Notes: generated from the letters alone by a model not told the origin. 64,000 nucleotides of DNA from Pseudomonas quebecensis (GCF_026410085.1 NZ_CP112866.1:4835001-4899000), one strand, 5' to 3'; positions 37,298-48,189 are shown, counted from the first letter of the stretch. Numbers and translations: made by a program.

Positions 37298-39766
37298 TTG
37301 ATTCGTCTGCTGAAGTTTTTCGGGTACTCCATTGTCGCCATCGTCTGCGGGCTCCTGCTCGTGCTCAGCGGGGCGTATCTCTACCTTAGTCCGGGTTTAC
37401 CGTCGGTAGAGGCCCTCAGAAGTATCCAGTTGCAGATTCCTCTGCGGGTCTACAGCAGCGATGAAAAACTGATCGCGGAGTTCGGCGAAATGCGCCGCAC
37501 ACCGATCCGTTTTGCCGACATTCCGCCCAATTTCATCAGCGCCCTGCTGTCGGCCGAGGACGATAATTTTGCCAACCACTATGGCGTCGACCCCAGCAGC
37601 CTGGTGCGCGCCGCGACACAGTTGGTAAAAAGCGGACATATTCAATCCGGCGGCAGCACCATCACCATGCAGGTGGCGAAGAACTTCTTCCTCACCAGCG
37701 AGCGCAGTTTTTCACGCAAGGCCACCGAGATCCTCCTGGCCCTGCAGATCGAGCGCCAGCTGACCAAGGACGAGATCCTCGAGCTGTACGTGAACAAGAT
37801 CTACCTGGGCAACCGCGCCTACGGCATCGAAGCCGCGTCCCAGGTGTACTACGGCAAGTCCATCCGCGACGCCAGCCTGGCGCAGATGGCCATGATCGCC
37901 GGTCTGCCCAAGGCTCCGTCGCGCTTCAACCCCCTGGCCAACCCGGCACGCAGCAAAGAGCGTCGCGACTGGATCCTGGGACGCATGTACAAGCTGGGCA
38001 AGATTTCCCAGAGTGCTTACGAAAGCGCCGTGGCCGAGCCGCTGAATGCCAGCTATCACGTGCCGACGCCGGAAGTGAATGCACCGTATATCGCCGAAAT
38101 GGCCCGCGCCGAGATGGTCGGTCGCTACGGCAGCGACGCCTACACCGAAGGCTTTCGCGTGACCACTACCGTTCCGAGCGATTTGCAGGAAATTGCCAAC
38201 GATTCGGTGCATTCCGGGTTGGTTGCCTACGACCAGCGTCACGGCTACCGCGGTCCAGAATCACGCCTGCCAGGCAAGACCCTGAGCGCCTGGACCGCAG
38301 AGTTGGGTAAACAGCGCCCGATCAGCGGCCTGGAGCCGGCCATTGTCACCCAGGTCAAGAAAGACGGCCTGCAAGTGCTCACCCGTACCGGCGAAGCCCA
38401 TGTGGCCTGGGACAGCATGAAATGGGCGCGCCCTTTCCTGAATACCAACAGCATGGGCGCCATGCCCAAGCAGCCATCGGACGTCGCGCAGGTGGGCGAC
38501 CTGATCCGTGTGCAACGCCAGAAGGACGACAGCCTGAAATTCAGCCAGGTGCCATTGGCCCAGGGCGCGCTGGTATCGCTGGACCCGCAGAACGGTGCGA
38601 TTCGTGCCCTGGTCGGCGGCTTCGCGTTCGAACAGAGCAACTACAACCGCGCCACCCAGGCCAAGCGCCAACCGGGTTCGAGTTTCAAACCGTTCATCTA
38701 CAGCGCCGCGCTGGATAACGGCTACACGGCTGCCAGCCTGGTCAACGATGCGCCAATCGTGTTTGTCGACGAGTACCTGGACAAGGTCTGGCGCCCGAAG
38801 AACGACACCAACACCTTCCTCGGTCCGATCCGTATCCGTGAAGCGCTGTACAAGTCGCGCAACCTTGTGTCGATCCGCCTGCTGCAGGCCATGGGCGTCG
38901 GCAAGACCATCGACTACATCACGCGCTTTGGCTTCAACAAGTCAGACCTGCCGCCGAACCTGTCGCTGGCGCTCGGCACCGCCACCCTCACGCCGATGGA
39001 AATCGCCACCGGCTGGAGCACCTTTGCCAACGGCGGCTACAAGATCACGCCGTACCTGATCGACAAGATCGAAAGCCGCAACGGCGACACCCTCTTCACC
39101 GCCAACCCGCCACGCGTTCCGGGCGATGTGGTCAACGGTGTGGCGGCCACTGACGGCCTGGCCGCGCCGAGCCACGGCGGCATCACCATCGAGCCAACAC
39201 CCGGCACGACTCCGGCAGCCGCCAACCCCAGCGCCCCCAGCGAACCGCAGGCACCGGCTGTGGCCGAGCGCGTGGTGGATGGCCGTACCACCTACATCCT
39301 CAACAGCATCCTGGAAGATGTGATCAAGAAGGGCACCGGCCGCCGCGCCCTGGCCCTGGGCCGCGCGGATATCGCGGGCAAGACCGGTACCACCAACGAA
39401 TCCAAGGACGCCTGGTTCTCCGGCTACAACGGCGACTACGTCACCACGGTGTGGACCGGCTATGACCAACCGGAAAGCCTCGGTCGCCGTGAGTTCGGCG
39501 GCACCGTCGCGCTGCCGATCTGGATGAGCTACATGGGCGCAGCCTTGAAGGACAAGCCGCTGCACACCCAGCCGGAACCGGAAGGCATCCTCAGCCTGAG
39601 GATCGACCCGGTGAGTGGCCGTGCGGCCTCGCCAAGCACGCCGAATGCGTACTTCGAACTGTTCAAGAGCGAAGACACGCCGCCGTCGGTCAACGAACTG
39701 GGCAACGGCGTCGTACCAGGCAGCCCGCTGCCGGCGGATGAAGGCGCGCCGATCGATCTCTTTTAG
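37298..39766 (+). CDS. ponA: Penicillin-binding protein 1A (PonA/MrcA)
   Basis: This 822-residue bifunctional peptidoglycan synthase is anchored by an N-terminal helix (about 9-30). The glycosyltransferase domain has the catalytic Glu87 in SAEDDNF, followed by GGSTITMQVAKN. The transpeptidase has the serine motif S461-S-F-K464 and KTGTT at about 695-699. The start is a TTG at 37298, chosen because the family begins with the sequence RLLKF before the helix. It is divergent from pilM, an arrangement conserved in Pseudomonas and enterobacteria. A palindromic repeat and a bidirectional terminator follow. Confidence 0.96.
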   Translation: MIRLLKFFGYSIVAIVCGLLLVLSGAYLYLSPGLPSVEALRSIQLQIPLRVYSSDEKLIAEFGEMRRTPIRFADIPPNFISALLSAEDDNFANHYGVDPSSLVRAATQLVKSGHIQSGGSTITMQVAKNFFLTSERSFSRKATEILLALQIERQLTKDEILELYVNKIYLGNRAYGIEAASQVYYGKSIRDASLAQMAMIAGLPKAPSRFNPLANPARSKERRDWILGRMYKLGKISQSAYESAVAEPLNASYHVPTPEVNAPYIAEMARAEMVGRYGSDAYTEGFRVTTTVPSDLQEIANDSVHSGLVAYDQRHGYRGPESRLPGKTLSAWTAELGKQRPISGLEPAIVTQVKKDGLQVLTRTGEAHVAWDSMKWARPFLNTNSMGAMPKQPSDVAQVGDLIRVQRQKDDSLKFSQVPLAQGALVSLDPQNGAIRALVGGFAFEQSNYNRATQAKRQPGSSFKPFIYSAALDNGYTAASLVNDAPIVFVDEYLDKVWRPKNDTNTFLGPIRIREALYKSRNLVSIRLLQAMGVGKTIDYITRFGFNKSDLPPNLSLALGTATLTPMEIATGWSTFANGGYKITPYLIDKIESRNGDTLFTANPPRVPGDVVNGVAATDGLAAPSHGGITIEPTPGTTPAAANPSAPSEPQAPAVAERVVDGRTTYILNSILEDVIKKGTGRRALALGRADIAGKTGTTNESKDAWFSGYNGDYVTTVWTGYDQPESLGRREFGGTVALPIWMSYMGAALKDKPLHTQPEPEGILSLRIDPVSGRAASPSTPNAYFELFKSEDTPPSVNELGNGVVPGSPLPADEGAPIDLF

Positions 39767-39768
39767 AG

Positions 39769-39850
39769 AGCGGCAAGCTGTCAGCTACAAGCGGCAAGTT
39801 AAGAGCTGCGATGTGCCGTTCTTGAACTTGTCGCTTGCAGCTTGAAACTT
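39769..39850. repeat. Palindromic repeat, AAGCTACAAGCGGCAAG family, copy 2
   Basis: The left arm contains CAGCTACAAGCGGCAAGTT, and the right arm TGAACTTGTCGCTTGCAGCTTG, with imperfect pairing. It begins directly after the ponA stop and ends just before the terminator hairpin at 39852. Confidence 0.75.
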
Positions 39851-39851
39851 C

Positions 39852-39894
39852 CCCATAAAAAAACCCGGCGTTCTGAGCCGGGTTTTTTTATGGG
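39852..39894. terminator. Bidirectional intrinsic terminator between ponA and maeB
   Basis: The stem ACCCGGC / GCCGGGT with a 7-base loop is flanked by seven A on the left and seven T on the right, so it works in both directions. It serves ponA (plus strand) and maeB (minus strand, stop at 39903). Confidence 0.95.
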
Positions 39895-39902
39895 TCTACG
39901 GC

Positions 39903-41171
39903 TTAGCCGTTGAACACATCATCCACGCTCTGCAGCGGGTAGTTCTTCGGATACGGCAGGGTCGCCACACCGGTCTCGATCGCAGCCTTGGCCACGGCGT
40001 CGGAGATCAGGGTGATCAGGCGCTTGTCCATTGGTTTCGGGATGATGTACTCACGTCCGAATTCCAGCTTGGCGCCACCGTAGGCGTCGCACACGTCCTG
40101 AGGCACCGGCAGCTTGGCCAGTTCACGCAGGGCGTTGGCGGCCGCTACTTTCATTTCTTCGTTGATGCGCTTGGCGCGAACGTCCAGGGCACCACGGAAG
40201 ATGAACGGGAAGCCCAATACGTTGTTGACCTGGTTCGGGTAGTCCGAACGGCCGGTGGCCATGATCACGTCGCTGCGGGTGGCGTGAGCCAGTTCCGGCG
40301 CGATTTCAGGGTCCGGGTTGGAGCAGGCGAACACGATCGGGTTGGCTGCCATGGACTTGAGGCCTTCGGCGCTCAGCAGGTTCGGGCCGGACAGGCCGAC
40401 AAATACGTCAGCGCCGTTCAGTGCGTCAGCCAGGGTGCGCTTGGAGGACGGGTGGGCAAACATCGCCTTGTACTGGTTCAGGTCGGTACGCTCGGACTGG
40501 ATAACGCCCTTGCTGTCGACCATGTAGATGTTTTCCAGCTTGGCGCCCATGCTGACGATCAACTTCATGCAGGAGATGGCCGCCGCACCGGCACCCAGGC
40601 AGACGATCTTGGCGTCAGCCAGGGTTTTGCCGGCGATTTCCAGCGCATTGATCATGCCGGCCGCGGTCACGATCGCGGTGCCGTGCTGGTCATCGTGGAA
40701 TACCGGAATGTCGCACTGTTCGATCAGGGCCTTTTCGATCTCGAAGCACTCAGGCGCCTTGATGTCTTCCAGGTTGATGCCACCGAAGGTGATGGAAATG
40801 CGCTTGACCGTGTCGATGAAGGCCTGCGGGCTTTCGGAATCGACTTCGATGTCGAACACGTCGATGCCGGCAAAGCGCTTGAACAGCACGCCTTTACCTT
40901 CCATGACCGGCTTGGATGCCAATGGGCCGAGGTTGCCCAGGCCGAGAATCGCGGTGCCATCGGAAATTACTGCAACCAGGTTGCCTTTGCCGGTGTACTT
41001 GTACGCCAGCTCGGGGTCGCGAGCGATTTCACGTACGGGCTCGGCCACGCCAGGGCTGTAAGCCAGCGACAGGTCGCGGGCGGTGGCGGTGGCTTTGGTG
41101 AGCTCTACACTCAGCTTTCCTGGACGAGGATGGGCATGATATTCGAGAGCGGCAGTTTTCAAATCAGACAT
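39903..41171 (-). CDS. maeB: NADP-type malic enzyme, short form (MaeB-like)
   Basis: This 422-residue enzyme decarboxylates malate to pyruvate and reduces NAD(P). The segments [43 protein letters not shown] and [10 protein letters not shown] (the nucleotide fold) are typical of MaeB. The phosphotransacetylase-like C-terminal domain of E. coli MaeB (about 759 residues) is absent, a known short variant in Pseudomonas. It is monocistronic, with a terminator behind it. Confidence 0.93.
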   Translation of the reverse strand: MSDLKTAALEYHAHPRPGKLSVELTKATATARDLSLAYSPGVAEPVREIARDPELAYKYTGKGNLVAVISDGTAILGLGNLGPLASKPVMEGKGVLFKRFAGIDVFDIEVDSESPQAFIDTVKRISITFGGINLEDIKAPECFEIEKALIEQCDIPVFHDDQHGTAIVTAAGMINALEIAGKTLADAKIVCLGAGAAAISCMKLIVSMGAKLENIYMVDSKGVIQSERTDLNQYKAMFAHPSSKRTLADALNGADVFVGLSGPNLLSAEGLKSMAANPIVFACSNPDPEIAPELAHATRSDVIMATGRSDYPNQVNNVLGFPFIFRGALDVRAKRINEEMKVAAANALRELAKLPVPQDVCDAYGGAKLEFGREYIIPKPMDKRLITLISDAVAKAAIETGVATLPYPKNYPLQSVDDVFNG

Positions 41172-41352
41172 ATCGGCATTCCGCTTTTACTGTTGGTCGA
41201 CGGACCGCCGAGGATACGCGTGTCGCAAAGTCCCTACAAGACTGGGCAGTCACCGGTGTCAAGGCCCCAAAGCGCCGTACTTTGGTCTAAGGCCACGGGA
41301 TACAAGGGCTTGACTGTTCACAATCTACTTAAAAAATGTCTACAATTTTTTA

Positions 41353-42165
41353 TCAGCGATGCACTTTCAGCATGCCGGGATCGGTCAGTGGCAATAACCA
41401 ACGCGCCTGATGAGTTTTAATGCCACCGCGCCGGGCGCGATCCTGCACCCAGCCTCGAGCCTCGACGGTCTCGCCCTGCAGATTCTTCAGCAGGCGACTG
41501 TCGAAGTGCCCGGCCAGATCGGGCGCAATGCGTAATACCAATGAGCCCTGCAACTCGATCCAGATTCCGCCACGGTTGCGTTCGATACCGCGAACTTGCC
41601 CACTGATCACGGCGAATCCGGAACGTTTGACGTGTGCCACCGTGCGCACCGGCGATTGGCGCCACAACCCCTTTTGCGCATTGCGCGCGCTGGCTTCGGC
41701 AGCCTGCTGGCATGTCACCAGGTCGACATTCGGCGCGACCGCGACCTGAAACCCCAGGCCGTCGGCGAGCAACTGCGCTTCCAGGTTGCGGCCATCGGCG
41801 CCGTATAGATGGGCCAGGGTTCGCCCGTAGCGATCCTTGGCCTCGCGTCCCGGCACCAGGCCGACTCGCCCGCCACTGGCCTGCACCAACGCCTGCAGAC
41901 GCTGGCGCGCGGCGACAGCGAACGGCTCGTCAGGGCGCCCCTTCTGGCCGATTTCCGGCGCATTGAGGCCAATCATGCGCACGCTGCGACCATCGCTGAG
42001 ACGCACGGTGTCGCCATCCACCACCCGCGCCACCTGCACCTGCACCTGCACCAAGGACGCCGGCGCGCTGCAAAAGGCCTGCGCTTGAACGGCCGACAGC
42101 CAAATCCCAGGCACAAAAAAGGCGCCCACAAGGGACGCCTTCTTCAACCACAGGTAAAAGCCCAT
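41353..42165 (-). CDS. Secreted staphylococcal-nuclease-like (thermonuclease) protein
   Basis: This 270-residue protein has an N-terminal signal sequence (SLVGAFFVPGIWLSAVQAQA, cut near residue 30) and an SNase domain: VARVVDGDTVRL, the arginine in VRMIGLNAPE, KDRYGRTLAHLY with the catalytic Glu/Arg region, and LLADGLGF. The C-terminal part (about 175-270) resembles an OB-fold and has no further motif. It probably cleaves nucleic acid in the periplasm or outside. The start codon is 15 bases after the rpmE stop, and the intrinsic terminator of rpmE seems to lie inside its signal-peptide codons. Confidence 0.85.
   Translation of the reverse strand: MGFYLWLKKASLVGAFFVPGIWLSAVQAQAFCSAPASLVQVQVQVARVVDGDTVRLSDGRSVRMIGLNAPEIGQKGRPDEPFAVAARQRLQALVQASGGRVGLVPGREAKDRYGRTLAHLYGADGRNLEAQLLADGLGFQVAVAPNVDLVTCQQAAEASARNAQKGLWRQSPVRTVAHVKRSGFAVISGQVRGIERNRGGIWIELQGSLVLRIAPDLAGHFDSRLLKNLQGETVEARGWVQDRARRGGIKTHQARWLLPLTDPGMLKVHR
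42113..42142 (-). terminator. Intrinsic terminator of rpmE, inside the start of the nuclease gene
   Basis: Read on the minus strand, AAGGCGTCCC-TTGT-GGGCGCCTT followed by a run of T (stem with one bulged T). It lies 37-67 bases after the rpmE stop and inside codons 8-18 of the nuclease gene on the same strand, so it could end or attenuate transcription into that gene. Confidence 0.65.
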
Positions 42166-42179
42166 AAGGCTTTTGAACC

Positions 42180-42413
42180 TTACTCTGCTGGAGTAGCAGC
42201 AGGCTTCTTGCCGAAAGCACCAAAGCGATCTGCGAAGCGCTGTACACGGCCGCCGGTGTCCAGAGTTTTCTGCTTACCGGTGTAGAACGGGTGGCACTCG
42301 TTGCATACGTCAGTACCCAGTGGCTTGCACAGGTTCGAACGAGTTTCGAACTTGTTGCCGCAGCTGCAGGTCACTTCGATGGTTTCGTACGCTGGATGGA
42401 TATCGGCTTTCAT
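42180..42413 (-). CDS. rpmE: 50S ribosomal protein L31 (zinc-binding type)
   Basis: This 77-residue ribosomal protein has four zinc ligands, Cys16, Cys18, Cys37 and Cys40 (CSCGN and [12 protein letters not shown]), and so is the zinc-containing RpmE form, not the zinc-free RpmE2 made in zinc starvation. It has a slightly longer Lys-Pro-Ala C-terminal tail. It is divergent from priA, an arrangement also common in other gammaproteobacteria. No Zur box was recognised here. Confidence 0.96.
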   Translation of the reverse strand: MKADIHPAYETIEVTCSCGNKFETRSNLCKPLGTDVCNECHPFYTGKQKTLDTGGRVQRFADRFGAFGKKPAATPAE

Positions 42414-42629
42414 GGTGACTTCCTCGGGCTAGCGTGCCGCCACTCGACACTATTGTCGAATACCGCACGTAATTAGGCCGCGGATTCTACCAGACCTTTG
42501 TAATCGCGCAAGCGGCCCCTATGCCAGAAAAGCCCCTTTCATCAGAAAACCACGGCATACCCATTAACGCCCTCCTCTGCTAGGCTCGCGCCCCTGCGCC
42601 ACCGCCTGCCTTTATAAGAGACTCCCCGC

Positions 42630-44849
42630 GTGCCCGACGCCATTTTGCGCCTCGCCCTGCCCTCGCCCCTGCGCCGCCTGTTCGATTACCGTGCGCCGGC
42701 CGGCGTGCTGCGTGCGCAGTTGCAGCCGGGGATGCGCGTGCGTGTGCCGTTCGGCCGTCGGGAAATGATCGGGATCCTGGTGGAAGTGGCCGACCACAGC
42801 GAGGTGCCGGCCGAGAAACTCAAGCCGGCCGTGGCGATCCTCGACGCCACCCCGCCGCTGCCGCCTGCGCTGTTCAAGCTATGCCTGTGGACCGCGCAGT
42901 ATTACCAGCACAGCCTGGGCGATACCTTGAGCTGGGCGCTGCCGGTTCTGCTGCGCCAGGGCGAACTGGCCGAGGCGCGCCAGGAACGTTTCTGGTCGAC
43001 GGTGCCCGGCGCGCGCCTGGACGACCCACGCATCGCCCGCGCCCCGCGCCAGCGTGAAGCCCTGGCGACGCTGGCTCAACACCCCCATGGCGTGGCGCAT
43101 CAATTGTTGAGCAAGCTAATGCTGAGCAAGGACAGCCTCGACCTGCTGCTCGCCAAAGGCCTGGTGCAGGTGGAAATCCGCAAGCATGCCCCCGACGCCC
43201 GCCACGAACACTGGCTGGCCCAGCCGGAACTGCCGTTGAATGCCGAGCAGCGTGCCGCCTATGAAGCGATTCGCGCCGGCTTCGACAGCTTCCATGCGTT
43301 CCTGCTGGCCGGCGTGACCGGCAGTGGCAAGACCGAAGTTTATCTGCAACTGATCCGTGAAACCCTGCAGGCCGGCAAACAAGCCCTGGTGCTGATCCCG
43401 GAGATCAACCTCGGCCCACAAACCCTGGCCCGCTTCGAACAACGCTTCAATGCACGCATTGCCCTGGTGCATTCGGCGGTCAACGACCGTGAGCGCCTGG
43501 AGTCCTGGCTGGCGGCGCGGGACGGCGAGGCCGATATCATTATCGGCACCCGTTCGGCGCTGTTCACGCCAATGAAAAACCCTGGGCTGATCATCATCGA
43601 CGAGGAGCACGACGGCTCCTATAAACAGCAGGAAGGCCTGCGCTACCACGCCCGCGACCTGGCGTTGGTGCGCGCGCGCCAGGAAGACATTCCGATTGTG
43701 CTGGGTTCGGCCACGCCATCGCTGGAGAGCCTGCACAACGCCTACACCGGCCGTTACGGACTCCTGCGCTTGAATGAGCGAGCCGGTGGCGCCAAACAAC
43801 CACGTTTCCTGCGGCTGGACGTGAAAAGTCGCCCGCTGGACAGCGGCATTTCCGGGCCGATGCAGCAAGCCATCGGCCAGACCCTTGCCGCCGGCCAGCA
43901 GGTGCTGGTGTTCCTCAACCGCCGCGGGTTTGCCCCCACCCTGCTGTGCCATGACTGCGGCTGGATGTCCGAGTGCGAACGCTGCGATGCGCGCATGACC
44001 GTGCATCAGCGCTACGGCGAGTTGCGTTGCCATCACTGCGGCCATGTGGAACGGGTGCCACGCCACTGCCCGCAATGCGGCAAAGTGGACCTGCGACCGG
44101 TCGGCGCGGGTACCGAGCGCGCCGAGGAGCGCCTGGGCATTCTGTTCCCTGACTACCCGGTGCTGCGGGTCGACCGCGACAGCACCTCGCGCAAAGACGC
44201 GATGAACCAGCTGTTCGCCACGATCCAGAAGGGCCAGCCGTGCATCCTCGTGGGCACGCAGATGCTCGCCAAGGGTCATCACTTCCCTCGGGTGACGCTG
44301 GTGTCGATCCTGGACGCCGACGGCGGCCTGTTTTCCGGGGATTTCCGTGCCAGCGAACGCATGGCCCAGTTGATCGTGCAAGTCGCCGGCCGCGCGGGAC
44401 GCGCCGAGGAGCCTGGGCGAGTGATCATCCAGACGCACCTGGCCGACCATCCGTTGCTGATCCAGCTGACCGAACAAGGTTATTTTGCCTTTGCCGAACA
44501 GGCCCTGAGCGAGCGTCGTTCCGCCGGCCTGCCGCCATTCGCGCACTTGGCGCTGCTGCGCGCCGAGGCTCATAAACCCGGGCAGGCCGAAGGTTTTCTA
44601 GATGAAGCCTGCAGCGCCGCCGAACGTTTGCTCGGCGAGCTGGGTCTGACCGGCATCGAACTGCTCGGCCCGGTGCCCGCGCCCATGGAACGCCGCGCCG
44701 GACGTTATCGTGCTCAACTGCTTTTGCAAGCAACGTCACGTGCGCCCTTGCATCGCCTGTTAAGTAGCTGGTTACTTGCGCTGGAGCAAATGCCAAGCGG
44801 TCGCCAGGTGAGATGGTCGTTGGACGTAGACCCGGTAGATTTGTATTAA
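42630..44849 (+). CDS. priA: Primosomal replication restart helicase PriA
   Basis: This 739-residue 3'-5' DNA helicase restarts stalled forks by recognising branched DNA and loading the replicative helicase. An N-terminal DNA-binding domain is followed by Walker [11 protein letters not shown], the DEEH box, eight cysteines binding two zincs ([13 protein letters not shown] and [18 protein letters not shown]) and helicase motifs [10 protein letters not shown] and QVAGRAGRA. The start is a GTG at 42630. It is divergent from rpmE and followed by argS. Confidence 0.95.
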   Translation: MPDAILRLALPSPLRRLFDYRAPAGVLRAQLQPGMRVRVPFGRREMIGILVEVADHSEVPAEKLKPAVAILDATPPLPPALFKLCLWTAQYYQHSLGDTLSWALPVLLRQGELAEARQERFWSTVPGARLDDPRIARAPRQREALATLAQHPHGVAHQLLSKLMLSKDSLDLLLAKGLVQVEIRKHAPDARHEHWLAQPELPLNAEQRAAYEAIRAGFDSFHAFLLAGVTGSGKTEVYLQLIRETLQAGKQALVLIPEINLGPQTLARFEQRFNARIALVHSAVNDRERLESWLAARDGEADIIIGTRSALFTPMKNPGLIIIDEEHDGSYKQQEGLRYHARDLALVRARQEDIPIVLGSATPSLESLHNAYTGRYGLLRLNERAGGAKQPRFLRLDVKSRPLDSGISGPMQQAIGQTLAAGQQVLVFLNRRGFAPTLLCHDCGWMSECERCDARMTVHQRYGELRCHHCGHVERVPRHCPQCGKVDLRPVGAGTERAEERLGILFPDYPVLRVDRDSTSRKDAMNQLFATIQKGQPCILVGTQMLAKGHHFPRVTLVSILDADGGLFSGDFRASERMAQLIVQVAGRAGRAEEPGRVIIQTHLADHPLLIQLTEQGYFAFAEQALSERRSAGLPPFAHLALLRAEAHKPGQAEGFLDEACSAAERLLGELGLTGIELLGPVPAPMERRAGRYRAQLLLQATSRAPLHRLLSSWLLALEQMPSGRQVRWSLDVDPVDLY

Positions 44850-44959
44850 GCCTGGCCACAGGTCCCGCGAAGGTTGGCAAGCCCGCCCCCGCCACGGATA
44901 ATGCCCAGTTTTTCCACCTGCGCATCGCGCGCCGCCGCTTGCGGTCGAAAGAGAACACC

Positions 44960-46696
44960 ATGAAAGACACCATTCGCCAGCTGATCCAACAAGCCCTCAC
45001 CCAACTCGTCAACGAAGGTGTGTTGCCTGAAGGCCTGACGCCGGCGATCCAGGTGGAGAACACCCGTGACAAGACCCACGGCGACTTCGCCAGCAATATT
45101 GCGATGATGCTGGCCAAGCCGGCCGGCATGAAGCCGCGCGACCTGGCGGAGAAAATCATCGCCGCCCTGCCCGCCGACCCGCAGGTGAGCAAGGCCGAGA
45201 TCGCAGGCCCGGGCTTTATCAATATCTTCCAGAACACCCAGGCCCTGGCCTCGCGCCTGGACGCCGCGCTGGCCGATGCCCGTATCGGCGCGCGCAAGGC
45301 CGGCGACACCCAACGCGTGGTCATCGACCTGTCGGCGCCCAACCTGGCTAAAGAGATGCACGTCGGCCACCTGCGCTCGACCATCATCGGCGACGGCGTG
45401 GCACGGGTGCTGGAGTTCCTCGGCGACACCGTGATTCGCCAGAACCACGTCGGCGACTGGGGTACCCAGTTCGGCATGCTGATGGCCTACCTGCAGGAAA
45501 ATCCGATCACCAGCAATGAGCTGTCGGACCTGGAAAACTTCTACCGCGCCGCCAAGAAGCGCTTCGACGAATCCGAAGCGTTCGCCGATCGCGCCCGTGG
45601 CCTGGTGGTCAAGCTGCAGGCCGGCGACGAGGAATGCCTGGACCTGTGGAATCGCTTCCGCGATATCTCGCTGTCCCACTGCCAGGAAATCTACGAGCTG
45701 CTCAACGTCAAGTTGACCATGGCCGACGTGATGGGCGAGAGCGCCTATAACGACGACCTGATCAATGTGGTCAACGACCTCAAGGCCAAGGGTTTGCTGG
45801 TGGAGAGCAACGGCGCGCAGTGCGTGTTCCTCGAAGAATTCAAGACCGCCGACGGCGAGCCGCTGCCGGTGATCATCGTCAAGGCCGATGGCGGCTATCT
45901 GTACGCCACCACCGACCTGGCGGCCGTGCGCTACCGCAGCGGCGTGCTCAAGGCGGACCGTGCGCTGTACTTCGTCGACCAGCGCCAGGCCCTGCACTTC
46001 CAACAGGTGTTCGAGGTGGCACGTCGCGCCGGGTTCGTCACCCACCCGATGCACATGGAACACATGGGCTTCGGCACCATGAACGGCGCCGACGGCCGAC
46101 CGTTCAAGACCCGCGATGGCGGCACGGTCAAGCTGATCGACCTGCTTAACGAAGCCCAGGAGCGGGCCTACAACCTGGTGAAGGAAAAGAACCCGGAGCT
46201 GGCAGAGGCCGACTTGCGCAATATCGCCCGCGTAGTAGGCATCGGCGCGGTGAAGTACGCCGACCTGTCCAAGCACCGCACCAGCGACTACAGCTTCAAC
46301 TTCGACCTGATGCTCAACTTCGAAGGCAACACCGCGCCGTACCTGCTGTATGCCTACACCCGCGTGGCCGGTGTGTTCCGCAAACTGGGCAAGGACTTCA
46401 GCCAGGTCGAAGGCCGGATCGTGCTGGACGCGCCCCATGAACAGGACCTGGCCGCCAAGCTGGCGCAGTTCGGCGAAGTGCTGAACAGCGTCGGCGAAAA
46501 AGGCACGCCGCATATCCTTTGCACCTATTTGTACGAAGTAGCCGGGTTGTTCTCCAGCTTCTACGAGAACTGCCCGATCCTCACCGCCGACGACGAAGCC
46601 CAGAAGCAGAGTCGCCTGCGCCTGGCCGCACTGGCTGGACGGACCCTCAAGCAAGGCCTGGAGTTGTTGGGCCTGGAAACCCTGGAGCGTATGTAA
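44960..46696 (+). CDS. argS: Arginyl-tRNA synthetase
   Basis: This 578-residue class I synthetase charges tRNA-Arg. It has the HIGH-like HVGH in [17 protein letters not shown], the ArgS N-terminal additional domain (about 1-110) and the DALR-type anticodon-binding C terminus ([17 protein letters not shown]). The start at 44960 is the ATG before [12 protein letters not shown]; the upstream open frame has no similarity. It is followed closely by the SPOR gene. Confidence 0.96.
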   Translation: MKDTIRQLIQQALTQLVNEGVLPEGLTPAIQVENTRDKTHGDFASNIAMMLAKPAGMKPRDLAEKIIAALPADPQVSKAEIAGPGFINIFQNTQALASRLDAALADARIGARKAGDTQRVVIDLSAPNLAKEMHVGHLRSTIIGDGVARVLEFLGDTVIRQNHVGDWGTQFGMLMAYLQENPITSNELSDLENFYRAAKKRFDESEAFADRARGLVVKLQAGDEECLDLWNRFRDISLSHCQEIYELLNVKLTMADVMGESAYNDDLINVVNDLKAKGLLVESNGAQCVFLEEFKTADGEPLPVIIVKADGGYLYATTDLAAVRYRSGVLKADRALYFVDQRQALHFQQVFEVARRAGFVTHPMHMEHMGFGTMNGADGRPFKTRDGGTVKLIDLLNEAQERAYNLVKEKNPELAEADLRNIARVVGIGAVKYADLSKHRTSDYSFNFDLMLNFEGNTAPYLLYAYTRVAGVFRKLGKDFSQVEGRIVLDAPHEQDLAAKLAQFGEVLNSVGEKGTPHILCTYLYEVAGLFSSFYENCPILTADDEAQKQSRLRLAALAGRTLKQGLELLGLETLERM

Positions 46697-46697
46697 G

Positions 46698-47399
46698 TTG
46701 GCTGCCAAGAAAAAACCTGCACCCAAGCGCGGCGCGAGCCGCTACCAGGCCCCGGCGAAGAAGCCGATCCCGGGCTGGTTGTGGATGGCTATCGGCCTCA
46801 CGGTCGGTGCGTTTGTGGTGTTTCTGATGAAGCTGGACCCGGGTCAGGGCGATGACGTCAAACGGGTCAAGCAGGAACAGCAGAAAGCCTCGAAGATCGC
46901 CGAAGCCAACAAGACCGCCCCGAGCCCGACCGCACCGGTGAAGCCTAAATACGACTTCTATACGCTGCTGCCGGAATCGGAAGTGATCGTCCCGCCCGAC
47001 GCCGTCCCGGAAAAAACCCTGCCGACGCCGCAAGTGCCGACCACCCCGGTCACCCCGGCCGAAGCCGCCAAGATCGATACCGCACGCGCCCAGGCAGCGC
47101 TGGCCGGCATCACCCCGCCGCCGGCACCACCGGTCGCCGAGACCAAGGCGGCACCGGTGACCAAGTTCTTCCTGCAGGCCGGTTCGTTCCCGAAACAGGC
47201 GGACGCCGATCGCGTGCGTGCGCAGATCATCCTGCTGGGCCAGACGGTGACCGTGGAGTCCGGCACGGTGAAGGACGCGACCTGGTATCGCGTGCTGGTA
47301 GGGCCGTTCAGCAACCGCGAACAGCTGACCGTGGCGCAGAAGCAATTGGCCGGGGCCGGGTTTAGCAACCTGTTGTTACAACAGCGCCAGAGCCGCTGA
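46698..47399 (+). CDS. SPOR-domain cell-division protein (FtsN-like)
   Basis: This 233-residue bitopic inner-membrane protein has a basic cytosolic N terminus, one helix (about residues 27-45), a Pro- and Thr-rich periplasmic linker and a SPOR domain (about 152-230, FFLQAGSFPKQADADRV and WYRVLVGPFSNRE). This is the FtsN plan, and the position between argS/priA and hslVU matches ftsN in E. coli. The start is a TTG one base after the argS stop, so translation is probably coupled. The essential short helices of E. coli FtsN are not recognisable by eye. Confidence 0.86.
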   Translation: MAAKKKPAPKRGASRYQAPAKKPIPGWLWMAIGLTVGAFVVFLMKLDPGQGDDVKRVKQEQQKASKIAEANKTAPSPTAPVKPKYDFYTLLPESEVIVPPDAVPEKTLPTPQVPTTPVTPAEAAKIDTARAQAALAGITPPPAPPVAETKAAPVTKFFLQAGSFPKQADADRVRAQIILLGQTVTVESGTVKDATWYRVLVGPFSNREQLTVAQKQLAGAGFSNLLLQQRQSR

Positions 47400-47421
47400 T
47401 TTCGAAGACACACCAGCATGA

Positions 47422-47514
47422 ATGTGGGAGAGGGGCTTGCCCCCGATAGCGGTAGATCAGCCAATATTTTCGGTGACTGATACACCGCCATCGGGGGCAA
47501 GCCCCCTCCCACAT
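47422..47514. repeat. REPIN, GTGGGAGGGGCTTGCCCCCGAT type, second copy
   Basis: The arms ATGTGGGAGAGGGGCTTGCC (from 47422) and GGGGGCAAGCCCCCTCCCACAT (to 47514) enclose a loop of about 40 bases. It is the same family as the element at 1125. It lies between the SPOR gene and hslV, upstream of the heat-shock promoter. Confidence 0.9.
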
Positions 47515-47582
47515 TTGGTTTTGCAGTGCTCTGAAATGGGTGTCAGACCGATAAACACCACTCGTCCGCCATAAACCCCCAT

Positions 47583-47611
47583 GGTTGAAATCCCCCCCGC
47601 CACCCCCATAT
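47583..47611 (+). promoter_or_regulatory. Sigma32-type heat-shock promoter of hslVU
   Basis: GGTTGAAA (47583-47590) and CCCCATAT (47604-47611), with a gap of 13 bases, match the RpoH consensus CTTGAAA-N11-16-CCCCATNT well. It lies 47 bases before the hslV start. E. coli hslVU is a known heat-shock operon. Confidence 0.78.
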
Positions 47612-47658
47612 GAGTTTCCATCAGGGCATTTTCGCCCCGCTGCGTGGAGACTCTCCCC

Positions 47659-48189
47659 TTGACCACCATCGTTTCAGTACGTCGCCACGGCAAAGTCGTC
47701 ATGGGCGGCGACGGCCAGGTTTCCCTGGGTAATACCGTGATGAAAGGCAACGCGAAAAAAGTGCGCCGCCTGTACCACGGCCAGGTGCTCGCCGGTTTCG
47801 CCGGTGCCACTGCCGACGCATTCACCCTCTTTGAACGTTTCGAGGGCCAACTGGAAAAACACCAGGGCCACCTCGTGCGCGCCGCCGTCGAGCTCGCCAA
47901 AGAATGGCGCACCGACCGCTCACTCAGCCGTCTGGAAGCCATGCTGGCCGTCGCCAACAAAGACGCGTCCCTGATCATTACCGGCAATGGCGATGTGGTC
48001 GAGCCCGAGCATGGCCTGATTGCCATGGGCTCCGGCGGGGGCTATGCCCAGGCCGCGGCCAGTGCGCTGTTGAAGAAAACCGACCTGTCGGCACGGGAAA
48101 TCGTCGAGACCGCCCTGGGTATCGCCGGCGATATCTGCGTGTTCACCAACCACAACCAGACCATTGAGGAGCAGGACCTCGCCGAGTAA
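47659..48189 (+). CDS. hslV: ATP-dependent protease peptidase subunit HslV
   Basis: This 176-residue threonine peptidase forms the double six-membered ring of the HslUV protease. The start is set at the TTG at 47659, giving [20 protein letters not shown], so that removal of Met exposes the catalytic threonine. A start five codons earlier (47644) would bury it and is rejected. Other markers: [33 protein letters not shown] and [11 protein letters not shown]. It overlaps nothing and is followed by hslU after 36 bases. Confidence 0.96.
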   Translation: MTTIVSVRRHGKVVMGGDGQVSLGNTVMKGNAKKVRRLYHGQVLAGFAGATADAFTLFERFEGQLEKHQGHLVRAAVELAKEWRTDRSLSRLEAMLAVANKDASLIITGNGDVVEPEHGLIAMGSGGGYAQAAASALLKKTDLSAREIVETALGIAGDICVFTNHNQTIEEQDLAE

